A DNA stretch of 64,000 nucleotides from Niallia taxi (GTDB lineage: Bacteria > Bacillota > Bacilli > Bacillales > Cytobacillaceae). The stretch spans positions 620,001 through 684,000 of the forward strand of contig NZ_CP102590.1 of assembly GCF_032818155.1 (NCBI RefSeq), read 5' to 3'. Position 1 is the stretch's first letter. Every line of letters starts with the position of its first letter. The notes beneath the pieces are model-generated. The model searched no databases and was not told the origin of the DNA. It was given only the letters and a program-made list of their open reading frames with translations. The position numbers and the translations under genes are program-made. Positions 27,369 through 36,158 of this stretch are shown here, in pieces.

Positions 27369-27675
27369 AAAAAAGAGGCTGAGACAAGTCAAAATATAAT
27401 CTATCTGAACACAAACATAAATAATTTCATCTAATATGGAAACAATGGAGCTTCAGATTATCAATAGAAAAGGACTTCAGAATTTATCACTTCGGTCACT
27501 CCCTTCCGCCTACTCGTCTTCACCTTGAGGGGTCTCATCCTTTCCTCAGTTGCGAGTACCCTATTCTTGTTTTAAACAGAAAGCACCAAATGAAAAAAAA
27601 CTGAACTATTAATCGGTAATCGATAAAATAGTTCAGTTTCAATCTAGACTTAAATACTATTGTGCCAACCTTATT
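27369..27675 (-). repeat. Intergenic repeat element, copy B
   Basis: This copy lies in the 405-base gap between the uronate dehydrogenase-like gene and the GH43 gene, in opposite orientation to copy A. It keeps the end AAAAGAGGCTGAGACAAG (from 27371), the 19-base block shared with copy A (27529-27547), CTCGTCTTC (27513-27521) and a hairpin near the other end. The second terminal repeat (TTGTGCCAACCTTATT, 27660-27675) is degenerate. The remainder of the gap shows nothing assignable apart from the leader of the dehydrogenase gene. Confidence 0.65.
27590..27636 (-). terminator. Terminator of the pectin operon, inside repeat copy B
   Basis: CTGAACTATT pairs with its complement (27601-27610 with 27627-27636), extended by CG pairs around a small internal loop. 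On the minus strand it is followed by TTTTTTTTC. It lies shortly after the GH43 stop codon. Confidence 0.8.
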
Positions 27676-27679
27676 TCTA

Positions 27680-29248
27680 TTATCTATTATCAAATCCATA
27701 ATACTCAAAGTAATCAAAATCTGCATACGAATTAGCTTTTTTGTCCAAATCATGGACAGCAATTCCAACAAAGTTACCTGTAAATCCTCCAGATAGGAAC
27801 ATGACATCCTGAGCATACCCAATTTCTTGCCAAGCAGTGCTATCTCCCGTTTGATAATAAAAATTCGCAACAGGGCCATTGACTTCTACCTTAAACTTCA
27901 CCTCTCCTTCTCCCATCTTTATACATACTGGACTTAATGTAAATTCCCCTTCCGCGCATTTCATTAGGCGTATGACACGTCCAGCTTCTTCATCATAGGT
28001 TAAGTAGGCATAAAGATAGTTATTATCGTTGAGATATAGTAGTAAACCAGCCATTTGGTTGAATGTTTTTGGTGTGTAGTCTAGCTTTGTTTCAGCAATG
28101 AAATGGAAATCCTTTTGGCGGACTGCAAGAAGATGGTGCTCAAATAAAGATTGGATGGATTCACCTGAGTGCATGCGTAAATAGCTGTTACGACTCTTTA
28201 AATCGCACCATGCCTCATCTGCTAAAATCCGTAATGTATTCCACTCTTTTTCAAGAGCATCGTTAAAATCATCTTTAAAATCGGTATGTTTTCTTTGCTC
28301 TGTCTTGTTGGTAGTGATAATGTCTGTTTCTAACAATGGACCATTGCCGCCCAATACTAATCGCAGCCAGCCGTCTTCTGTCCAATATACCTCCTGAATG
28401 GCGGTTTCTCGTCCTAAAATAGCAGCATTTCCTTGCAATGGCCGTGTACATAAATACACCATATACCAATGTCCTGTTGATGTTTGCACAATGCTGCCGT
28501 GACCAGAGCATTGTAAAGGAGAAGCTGGTTTATCCTTTGCAGTCAGCATCGGATAATGGGGGTCCAGCTCATATGGACCTGTTATCTCTTTTGACCTGCA
28601 TACTGTCACAGCATGACCCGACCCAGTACCACCTTCTGCCGTAATTAAATAGTAATAATCACCGTGGCGGTAAAGATGAGGCGCTTCTGTTTTGGCTAAT
28701 TCTGTGCCATCGAAAATCTTGTAGACAGGTCCGATTAAAGCTTCGTTCTCTCCGTCAAATTCTTGCATAACAATTCCTGCTGATTTATTACCGGTTGTCA
28801 GCCGATAATCCCAAATTTCATTTAACAACCACTTGCGTCCGTCCGCATCATGGAATAAAGATGGATCAAAACCACTGCTATTTAAATAGACCGGTTTTGA
28901 CCAAGGACCATTAATACTTGGTGCTGTAATTAAGTAATTGTGTGAATCCTTAAACGGTCGTTTCGTACTTTTCACATCTGTGTAGATTAGATAAAACAGC
29001 CCATTAGAATAACTAATTTGCGGAGCCCAAATACTGCCATTCTGTGGATTTCCCCGTAAATCTACTTGATCTGTTAGGATATCTGTTTCATGCTCCCAAT
29101 TGACTAAATCGTTTGATTGATAGATTCGTACTCCTGGCAGCCATTCAAAGGAAGAAACAGCAATATAATAAGTCTCCTCTACCTTCAGGACATTAGGATC
29201 TGGATTAAATCCGGGCAATATTGGATTTTTGACTTTTGTTCGATACAT
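27680..29248 (-). CDS. Glycoside hydrolase family 43 protein (xylosidase/arabinofuranosidase type)
   Basis: The 522-residue protein has a five-bladed GH43 domain (1-300) with catalytic candidates Asp in ILPGFNPDPN, Asp in SGFDPSLFHD and Glu in KTEAPHLYRHG, then a C-terminal beta-sandwich (about 320-520) of the type found in family 43 beta-xylosidases. No signal peptide is seen, so it acts in the cytosol. It likely removes arabinose or xylose from pectic side-chain fragments. AAGGAG sits six bases before the ATG. Its first 44 bases overlap the end of the upstream gene. It is the last gene of the operon. Confidence 0.87.
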   Translation of the reverse strand: MYRTKVKNPILPGFNPDPNVLKVEETYYIAVSSFEWLPGVRIYQSNDLVNWEHETDILTDQVDLRGNPQNGSIWAPQISYSNGLFYLIYTDVKSTKRPFKDSHNYLITAPSINGPWSKPVYLNSSGFDPSLFHDADGRKWLLNEIWDYRLTTGNKSAGIVMQEFDGENEALIGPVYKIFDGTELAKTEAPHLYRHGDYYYLITAEGGTGSGHAVTVCRSKEITGPYELDPHYPMLTAKDKPASPLQCSGHGSIVQTSTGHWYMVYLCTRPLQGNAAILGRETAIQEVYWTEDGWLRLVLGGNGPLLETDIITTNKTEQRKHTDFKDDFNDALEKEWNTLRILADEAWCDLKSRNSYLRMHSGESIQSLFEHHLLAVRQKDFHFIAETKLDYTPKTFNQMAGLLLYLNDNNYLYAYLTYDEEAGRVIRLMKCAEGEFTLSPVCIKMGEGEVKFKVEVNGPVANFYYQTGDSTAWQEIGYAQDVMFLSGGFTGNFVGIAVHDLDKKANSYADFDYFEYYGFDNR

Positions 29249-29666
29249 AATTTGCTCCTTCCCTTTTCGTTATTTTTCTAAATAAACATAAGCTTCCAGT
29301 AATAAAAAAGAAAAAAGCTAATGGGAAAGCAAGCATTTGGGTGCCAATTAAAGTAGTCAGACCTGCAGCTAAATAAAGAAAAGCCGCCCATTTAGGATAT
29401 CTGTTTCTCCAGATGCATACTGTCGCTGGTAAAGTGAGGCTAAGCACAATCAACAAGGTAACACCGAACCATACAGCCAGTGCTTTCACTGCTAAGAAAC
29501 TTTCAGAAACATAGTCTTTTGAAACATCCTCCTGCAGAATCGGAAAAACAGTTTCTGCAAAAGTTTTTTCCTCCATTGTGGTGATGGTTAACGAAAATCC
29601 TCCCAATAGCACTACACAGAGAATGACACCTACAAATCCAATGATTACTTCCCTTTTTCGCTTCAT
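29205..29666 (-). CDS. Small membrane protein, DUF4064-like
   Basis: The 153-residue protein has four membrane helices. The N-terminal MKRKREVIIGFVGVILCVVL and the pattern of a soluble loop after the first helix resemble DUF4064 proteins. The function is unknown. It starts with AAAGGA upstream and overlaps the GH43 gene by 44 bases. A membrane protein of this kind between sugar hydrolase genes is unusual; it may have entered the operon by chance. Confidence 0.7.
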   Translation of the reverse strand: MKRKREVIIGFVGVILCVVLLGGFSLTITTMEEKTFAETVFPILQEDVSKDYVSESFLAVKALAVWFGVTLLIVLSLTLPATVCIWRNRYPKWAAFLYLAAGLTTLIGTQMLAFPLAFFFFITGSLCLFRKITKREGANYVSNKSQKSNIARI

Positions 29667-29681
29667 TCTCGTAATTCCTTT

Positions 29682-30605
29682 CTATTCAATGAAAGTGATC
29701 CAATCCAACATAACTAGCTCATTTTTAGCGTGATAGCTATTTTTATATTCCTTATACGTGGCTGTTTTTCTATTGTGCTGATTATCCCAATCATCCCATC
29801 TTGCAGGATGAATATGCTTGCCAATTCGACAATTGGCAAAGGTCGTTTTTGCAAACGAACGCCACGGTCTTCCTAAATAAACATTCGTAACGTCTTTTTC
29901 TGCTGTTAAATAACAATGTACAAAATACAAGCCATTTTTGCCTTCAGGAGTGGAGGCTGCCGTTATATATCCTTCGTCATTGTTTGGCCTTTTTAATGAT
30001 TTGATTTCACAGCCTTGAAAGACTGCTTCTCCACCTCCGAAAATAAAATCGACCGTGCCCTCAATGTAGCAATAACTAAAATGACAGCTGTGCTCTTTAA
30101 AAGAGGTTTTTAGTTCAGGAGTAGAAAATAACTGACCGTTCTTTTGCAATTCTGGTAATGGTCCAAGACAAATTGTGTCCTGATAACCTTTAAAGGAACA
30201 ATTCTTGAACGTAATATTGGTTCCTTCATTATAAAGAGCTACTGCCTGACCTACCTTCTCGCCTGGTCCAGCATTATTAATAATCTCAATATTTTCGATT
30301 GCTATATTTGATCCATTGATAAAAAATGTAGCTGTTTGAAATGTCCCGATTTCTTGCTGCTGCTCATTTTTCTGAAGTGCATACCGATTGCCTATTATCT
30401 GTACTGTCCCAACACCAATTATGGAAATGTCCGATTGATACAAAAGTATGTTTTCATGATATTCCCCACTCAAAATTGTTAGCTTTAATGGACCTCTTTC
30501 ATTCTGCCAATAGTCTAATGCAGCTTGAATACTTGAAAAATCACATATTTCGTCTCTACCAACAATTAAACTCTTTAAAGATGTTTTACTAAGAATTTTT
30601 TCCAT
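29682..30605 (-). CDS. Pectin methylesterase (carbohydrate esterase family 8), cytosolic
   Basis: The 307-residue beta-helix protein has the CE8 active-site motifs GYQDT (Asp), GTVDFIFGGGEAVF (Asp) and LGRPWR (Arg). It removes methyl groups from galacturonate residues of pectin, giving methanol. It lacks a signal peptide, unlike secreted pectinesterases, and so should act on imported methylated oligogalacturonides. Its start overlaps the upstream esterase gene by 31 bases. Confidence 0.92.
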   Translation of the reverse strand: MEKILSKTSLKSLIVGRDEICDFSSIQAALDYWQNERGPLKLTILSGEYHENILLYQSDISIIGVGTVQIIGNRYALQKNEQQQEIGTFQTATFFINGSNIAIENIEIINNAGPGEKVGQAVALYNEGTNITFKNCSFKGYQDTICLGPLPELQKNGQLFSTPELKTSFKEHSCHFSYCYIEGTVDFIFGGGEAVFQGCEIKSLKRPNNDEGYITAASTPEGKNGLYFVHCYLTAEKDVTNVYLGRPWRSFAKTTFANCRIGKHIHPARWDDWDNQHNRKTATYKEYKNSYHAKNELVMLDWITFIE

Positions 30606-31474
30606 AGCGCCCGCATCTCCCTTGTTTCTTGATGCCCTCCTGTAAGCACAAAGCCTTCAAAGTTTTGAGGAGCATGTTGGTTCGTGTATGTTTTTTGCAA
30701 TTGCGTGTTCAAGTATTGAACCCCTTCAATCGGGCACATCCTGTCATCCTTTCCTGCCAAGCTAAGGCGCGGCTTTGGCGCTATCAGTTCCTGAACCGCT
30801 AAAGTAGAGAAGTGTTTTAAAAATCCTGGCACATAATAGTAGAAACCGTGATGGTCCAAGCCGCGTTTTTTTATCAGTGACTCAATATGAACTTGACCAG
30901 CTATATCAACAGACACTTTAATCCGCTCATCTAGTGCCGCTAACCACCAGCTCATCAATCCGCCCATTGACATACCGATTGTTGCTAGTCTGGTAGAATC
31001 TACATCAGGGCGTGTTTCTAGATAATCCGACAGCGACAAGCTATCGAATAATCGCATTCCCCAAAGCGTCTGCCCATTTAAAAGCATTTCTTTAACAAGT
31101 TCACTTTCCTGTTTTCCTTTACGTTCATTAAAGCCCCACATATCTATAGAGCAAACAGCATAGCCAAGCCCTGTAAGCTCTTCTACAAATGAGGGATTTT
31201 GTAAATAAGAACTGCTAAGTAGGAGTTCTTCTTTTCCTTGCTCAAAATTGCCGCCATGGGAGTGATTAAAGATTACTGTTGGCAGTGCGCCATCTGCGTC
31301 TAGCGGTTTAGCAAAATAAGCTGGCACCTTTTCCAGACCATTTAAATCCAATAATAAACTTTCTAGTAAATAACCATTTTGTTTCTCTCTGCTAATTACC
31401 TGTGCAGATAAGGTTTTTGGTTTTGAACGATCTCCTAGGAGAGCAAATAATTGCCTTAGTCGTTTGTCTTTCAT
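30575..31474 (-). CDS. Alpha/beta hydrolase, putative acetyl esterase
   Basis: The 299-residue protein has the nucleophile elbow GMSMGG (Ser), HSHGG as oxyanion region and a late His (TGGHQET). It belongs to the prolyl oligopeptidase/dienelactone hydrolase-like group. No signal peptide is present. Between a polygalacturonase and a pectin methylesterase, removal of acetyl groups from oligogalacturonides is a sensible role, but it is inferred. It overlaps the polygalacturonase stop by four bases. Confidence 0.78.
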   Translation of the reverse strand: MKDKRLRQLFALLGDRSKPKTLSAQVISREKQNGYLLESLLLDLNGLEKVPAYFAKPLDADGALPTVIFNHSHGGNFEQGKEELLLSSSYLQNPSFVEELTGLGYAVCSIDMWGFNERKGKQESELVKEMLLNGQTLWGMRLFDSLSLSDYLETRPDVDSTRLATIGMSMGGLMSWWLAALDERIKVSVDIAGQVHIESLIKKRGLDHHGFYYYVPGFLKHFSTLAVQELIAPKPRLSLAGKDDRMCPIEGVQYLNTQLQKTYTNQHAPQNFEGFVLTGGHQETREMRALWKKFLVKHL

Positions 31475-32805
31475 TTCACCTCTACTTCTTTAAGCAGTGC
31501 TTCTGCGGCTTTTGTATTCTTGGACTTGCAGTGAGTTACCTCGATGTCCTCTGAATATTCAATATGGAAGGCCGGTCCTTCATGGTTTTCAACTGTTACA
31601 CGATTAAACAGGACGTCTTTGGCAAAGCCAACATAAAAGCCTCGATTATTCATATCCTCGATTCCGGCCATCATTGCTGGCTTTCCAGGAATAGCATTTT
31701 CAGCCATTGAGATATCAATGTGATTAAAGCTAATTTCCGACACATACTGTTCTGCTAAGCCATAAATAAATCCTGCTGCTGCATGAACATTGCGGGCAGT
31801 AATATGAGAGAAGTGGATGCGTCTGAACATCGGTGTCTCCGCTGTTATTGGGTAAGGATTTTTATCCCACACATATTTATCCTTGCCGCGAGGTCCACAG
31901 AAATAATATAGATTTAAGATAAATGGACATATGACACGTTCCATCACAATATTATCAACGCGAATGTCCTCTACTACTCCGCCACGTCCTCGCCTTGATT
32001 TGAGGCGAATTCCTCTATCTGTATCTTGGAAAACACAGTTACTTATTGTCACATTTCGAATATCGCCACTCATTTCACTGCCAAATACAACAGCTCCATG
32101 CCCATGAATCATTGTACAATTTGAAATCGTGATATTTTCACAAGCAACACGTTCAGCTGTATCTTCTGTTCCGGATTTAATGGCGATACAGTCATCGCCT
32201 ACATCAATGTGGCAATTGCTGATCCTTACATTTGAACAGGATTCCGGATCAATTCCGTCTGTATTCGGTGAGTCAGCCGGATTGAAAATCGCCACATTAT
32301 CAATGGTCACATTGTTGCAACAAATGGGATTAACGGTCCAGCTCGGCGAGTTAATTAGTGTCACATCTTTAATCGTGATATTTTCACAACTATCAAAACT
32401 GATTAGCTTTGGACGCGGGTAAGCGAGCTTCTCCTGGTGATTTCGGAATATATCCCACCATTGCTTTCCATTTCCATCAATCGTGCCAAATCCAGTTACG
32501 GAAATGTTATTTGCATTTTCTGCATACAAGCAAGAGGCATAAACCTCTCTTTTCACACCCTCCCACCGAGATGTAACCACAGGGTAATCATGCTGAGAAT
32601 TGGAAAATTTCAAAACAGCTCCTCTAGACAAATTCAGTTCAATATTATCTTTTAAAAATAACGCTCCAGTTAAGAATTCACCTGCTGGAATAATAATCGT
32701 GCCACCGCCGTTTTCATAGGCTTCATCAATGGCTTTTTGGATAGATTCCGTACATAATTCACCATCATTAAGAGCTTCCAGATCTCGAATTAAATAGGCT
32801 GTCAT
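31471..32805 (-). CDS. GH28 polygalacturonase-like glycoside hydrolase, cytosolic
   Basis: The 444-residue right-handed beta-helix protein has all GH28 motifs in order: NTDGID, GDDCIAIKSG (two catalytic Asp), HGHGAV and RIKSRRGRGG. It hydrolyses alpha-1,4 galacturonosyl or rhamnogalacturonan bonds. There is no signal peptide, which fits an exo-acting enzyme on imported oligomers. The ATG overlaps the GH105 stop by four bases and has AGAGGTG upstream. Confidence 0.92.
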   Translation of the reverse strand: MTAYLIRDLEALNDGELCTESIQKAIDEAYENGGGTIIIPAGEFLTGALFLKDNIELNLSRGAVLKFSNSQHDYPVVTSRWEGVKREVYASCLYAENANNISVTGFGTIDGNGKQWWDIFRNHQEKLAYPRPKLISFDSCENITIKDVTLINSPSWTVNPICCNNVTIDNVAIFNPADSPNTDGIDPESCSNVRISNCHIDVGDDCIAIKSGTEDTAERVACENITISNCTMIHGHGAVVFGSEMSGDIRNVTISNCVFQDTDRGIRLKSRRGRGGVVEDIRVDNIVMERVICPFILNLYYFCGPRGKDKYVWDKNPYPITAETPMFRRIHFSHITARNVHAAAGFIYGLAEQYVSEISFNHIDISMAENAIPGKPAMMAGIEDMNNRGFYVGFAKDVLFNRVTVENHEGPAFHIEYSEDIEVTHCKSKNTKAAEALLKEVEVK

Positions 32806-33932
32806 TTCAACACCTCTTTCATTACTTCTTCAAATTCTGCTAAAGCCTGCAAAAATGCTCCCAATCCCTTTTGGTCATTACAAATAATTGGTTCACTTAT
32901 ATAATAAGTATAGGAACCATCCCTATTATCAGCACCGCCCAGTCCAGCAACCTGACAAGTTTTATTTAAATTTACAAAGCCTTCCTTCGTTAACAAAACA
33001 AATTCATCCAGTAAGCCTTGATATGATTTCGTTAACTGTGCTTCCCATAATTCTCGATCCAAAACACCCAAACGGATTCCTTTTGCTATCGCACACACAT
33101 ACATGCTGCTGCATGAAGCCTCTAAGTAATTTCCCTTTTCATGGCCTTTATCCGTTACTTGATACCAAACACCGTTCTTTTCATCTTGGTACGACTTTAG
33201 TGCTTGCAATGTTTGCTCTAAAATTTGAATAAGAAAATCACGACCTGAAGTTTCTTCTGGTAAAATTTCTAACGTGTCGACAACTGCTAGCAAATACCAG
33301 CCAATAGAACGTCCCCAGAAATTCGGGGACAATCCTGTTTCTTTATCAGCCCATGGCTGGTGCTTTTTCTCATCCCAGGCATGATACAACAGCCCTGTCT
33401 CCTGATCTAATAAATGTTTGTAGCTTAGCTTAAACTGAAGAATGATATCCTCTAACCCTTTGCCATTAGCAAAGGTTGTTTGATATTCCGCATAAAAAGG
33501 GGATCCCATATACAGTCCATCCAGCCAGATTTGGTATGGATAAATTTGTTTATGCCAAAATGCACCTTCAGATGTTCTTGGATGTGTTTCGAACTGTTTC
33601 CGTAATAAGTCACAAGCCTTTTTATACTTTTCTTCCCGTGTTTCCTTGTAAAGGACAAACAAAAGCTTGCCGTTGTTAATATGATCAATATTATATTCCT
33701 CTAAGTGATACCCTCTAATGGAACCATCTTTTTGAATAAAATAATCCATATTATCCTTTATATAATTGAAATACTTCTGACTTTCTGTTTGTCTCCACAC
33801 TTTTTCAAAGCCTTTTAATATGACTCCATAATCATAGGACCATTTTCCATTGTATCCTCTGTCTTCATATAAACGGGGCAGTCTCTCCATAATCGAGTTT
33901 GCTGTTTTCACAGACCAGTTCAATTCTTTCAT
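32802..33932 (-). CDS. GH105 unsaturated rhamnogalacturonyl hydrolase (YteR/YesR family)
   Basis: This 376-residue (alpha/alpha)6-barrel protein has the family blocks NGKWSYDYGV, WLDGLYMGSPF (catalytic Asp region), GLLYHAWDE and WGRSIGWYLLA. It cleaves the 4,5-unsaturated uronic acid left by pectate or rhamnogalacturonan lyases, in the cytosol. AAAAGGAG precedes the ATG. It is first of the hydrolases, just after the solute-binding protein. Confidence 0.9.
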   Translation of the reverse strand: MKELNWSVKTANSIMERLPRLYEDRGYNGKWSYDYGVILKGFEKVWRQTESQKYFNYIKDNMDYFIQKDGSIRGYHLEEYNIDHINNGKLLFVLYKETREEKYKKACDLLRKQFETHPRTSEGAFWHKQIYPYQIWLDGLYMGSPFYAEYQTTFANGKGLEDIILQFKLSYKHLLDQETGLLYHAWDEKKHQPWADKETGLSPNFWGRSIGWYLLAVVDTLEILPEETSGRDFLIQILEQTLQALKSYQDEKNGVWYQVTDKGHEKGNYLEASCSSMYVCAIAKGIRLGVLDRELWEAQLTKSYQGLLDEFVLLTKEGFVNLNKTCQVAGLGGADNRDGSYTYYISEPIICNDQKGLGAFLQALAEFEEVMKEVLK

Positions 33933-33992
33933 CTTCTACTCCTTTTCTTTCAGAAGTTAGCTTTTTGAACAAACATCCAAGAGAATAACCAA

Positions 33993-35498
33993 TTAATTCG
34001 TAGCTTTATAGGCTTCCTTATATTCTTCTTTTATTGTATTACCGCCTTGGTCATTCCAATTCTTAACGGCTTTCTTAAAGTCAGCTAAGGAGATATCACC
34101 TAAAATATATTGATAAGTAGCGTCTGTAATAATCTTTTGTAATTCAGACCCTTGTGTTGTAAAGGTTGGAGATTCTAATGGAACGGCAGGATTCATAACA
34201 GCGTATTCTGCATTTTCTGCTATTTTTTCATCAGCTTCTGCCTTAATTGGATTTGGATCCTTCAAATTGTATCCGGTTTCATTAGGACGTGAAGAGGCAA
34301 ATGGCTGAACTTCCTGCTGCCATAAATCTTGATTGATAATTTCATAGGCACCTTCGTCATTCAGCTTATAGTGTGTTCCTTCAATTCCATAAGTCATTAA
34401 TGTATAGTTCTCTGTATCTATTAAGTCATTAACGAATTTTAATAACCTTTTCAATTCCTTTTCATCTTTTACTTCTGAACGTGGAAATGCTAATAGTCCA
34501 CCAATCCCATTACCTCCAGACCAAATTGCTCTTTCAGAATTAGACGCTGACGTCATATCATTAACAAGGGCAAGCTCCATATTATCCTGAATACCTGCTG
34601 CCATTGTTTCTAAATTTTTCGCGTCAAATAAGGCACCAACATAAATACCACCTTTTCCTTGAGCAAAGTTTTGCTGCTGATCTGTCTTAGCAGTTACAGC
34701 AAAATCTTTATTTATCCAGCCATTATCATATAATTTTTTCATATAATCCATTGTTTTGATATAACCCTGTGTTTCAAATTCAGGTACAAATTCTCCCTTA
34801 GAATCTACTTCCCAAGTATTTGGTGTTCCATAATAAGAACTTACCGTTTTGAATACTCCATAGATTAAATCACTGCGATCCATGAAACCAGTTGTATCAT
34901 TTTTACCGTTGCCATCTGGGTCGTTTTCCGTAAATGCTTTCGCTACCTCCATTAATTCTTCTGTTGTTTTAGGAACCTCCAGACCAAGCTTATCTAACCA
35001 ATCTTTACGAAGAACAACACCATTTCTTGCCAAATCCTTTTGGAATGGTACGCCATAGAGCTTTCCTTCAGTCGATGCTGATTTCAGCATTTCTTCAGGA
35101 ATTGCTTTTAAATTAGGAAATTCATCTAAATAATCTTCAATATTCCAAAACATACCAGACTTCAGTGAGTTTCTAACCGAAGAATTTTCTAATATCGTTA
35201 AAGTAACAATATCTGCCAAGGAGTCTGAGGCTAACGCTGTATTGATACGTTCCTCTTTTGAAGCATCAGGAATCCACGAGAATTTAATTTCCGTATTTGT
35301 TTTCTTTTCAAGTTCATTTATGATAGTATCTGTCGGTGGAGAAGCGGTATGGAGAATATTTAGCCAGGATATTTCTGTTTTGCCATTATCCTTTTCACCA
35401 TCTCCTGAATTATTGCTAGTTTTTTCACTGCATCCTGCAAGCAACAGCATGCTTGCAAGACTTACGCTAGCTAACTTTGATACCATTGTTTTTTTCAT
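33993..35498 (-). CDS. Carbohydrate ABC transporter substrate-binding lipoprotein (LplA/YtcQ-like)
   Basis: The lipoprotein signal ends in LLLAGC (Cys23). The 501-residue protein is of the large LplA/YtcQ type that binds rhamnogalacturonan or oligogalacturonide fragments in Bacillus. It would work with the permeases at 36159 and 37438 and an ATPase encoded elsewhere, such as MsmX. AAAGGAG lies eight bases upstream. Its start overlaps the YesL gene by 32 bases. Confidence 0.9.
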   Translation of the reverse strand: MKKTMVSKLASVSLASMLLLAGCSEKTSNNSGDGEKDNGKTEISWLNILHTASPPTDTIINELEKKTNTEIKFSWIPDASKEERINTALASDSLADIVTLTILENSSVRNSLKSGMFWNIEDYLDEFPNLKAIPEEMLKSASTEGKLYGVPFQKDLARNGVVLRKDWLDKLGLEVPKTTEELMEVAKAFTENDPDGNGKNDTTGFMDRSDLIYGVFKTVSSYYGTPNTWEVDSKGEFVPEFETQGYIKTMDYMKKLYDNGWINKDFAVTAKTDQQQNFAQGKGGIYVGALFDAKNLETMAAGIQDNMELALVNDMTSASNSERAIWSGGNGIGGLLAFPRSEVKDEKELKRLLKFVNDLIDTENYTLMTYGIEGTHYKLNDEGAYEIINQDLWQQEVQPFASSRPNETGYNLKDPNPIKAEADEKIAENAEYAVMNPAVPLESPTFTTQGSELQKIITDATYQYILGDISLADFKKAVKNWNDQGGNTIKEEYKEAYKATN

Positions 35499-36135
35499 TA
35501 CAATTCTCCTTTACATGTTCATTTATATTTATTTCTTTAGAATCCTCCATTTCCATTCTTGTAAACACTTGATTCGCTGTCCAAGTGATTAAGAAGAACA
35601 GGAAACTAACTCCAAAGAAGGTTAAAACTCCTGGAAAAAACGTTACAGCTGCCCAATAAAGTACACCTGCCACAAGAAAAAACAGGAGTGAATATTGCAG
35701 GCAGGCTATTCCAAATAGCAAGGACATCTTCATTTTCAGTATAATACCATTCCAATTGTAGTGGGCCATGATTGGAAAGATATATACAAGCGATAACAAA
35801 TAAATGAATCCTACTATTAACAGAGCCACCCTTAAATACCAATTTGTAACGGTTAATAAGTCGACAGCTATAACAAAGCCAACAAAGAGATAAATCCAAC
35901 TAATTAAGACAGATTCCTTAAAGTTTTCTTTGTAATATTTCCAATAGGTTTCAAAAACAGGTATTCTGTTTCCGCGAATCCATTGTCGGCAAATACTGAC
36001 TAAGGCATAAGTAGAAGGGCCGATACCAAACACACCTAATCCTAATAAAGTAAACAAAACCCACAATGCATTTACATATACTAAGTTTAGAATACTGGTA
36101 AAAATGGAATTTAACTTTTCTACCGATTTGAGCAT
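35467..36135 (-). CDS. YesL-like DUF624 membrane protein
   Basis: The 222-residue protein has five to six membrane helices and the DUF624 pattern GIGPSTYALVSICRQWIRG. DUF624 proteins are regularly found with LplABC-type sugar transporters in Bacilli, e.g. YesL in the rhamnogalacturonan locus; their role is unknown but probably linked to transport. It lies between the LplB-like permease and the solute-binding protein. Confidence 0.85.
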   Translation of the reverse strand: MLKSVEKLNSIFTSILNLVYVNALWVLFTLLGLGVFGIGPSTYALVSICRQWIRGNRIPVFETYWKYYKENFKESVLISWIYLFVGFVIAVDLLTVTNWYLRVALLIVGFIYLLSLVYIFPIMAHYNWNGIILKMKMSLLFGIACLQYSLLFFLVAGVLYWAAVTFFPGVLTFFGVSFLFFLITWTANQVFTRMEMEDSKEININEHVKENCNEKNNGIKVS

Positions 36136-36158
36136 CGTAGCACCCTCCCTCTGAATAA

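Noticed and set aside
27535..27879. Reading frame of 114 codons across repeat copy B and the end of the GH43 gene
   Set aside because: It overlaps the GH43 gene in another frame, crosses the terminator hairpin and has no family features.
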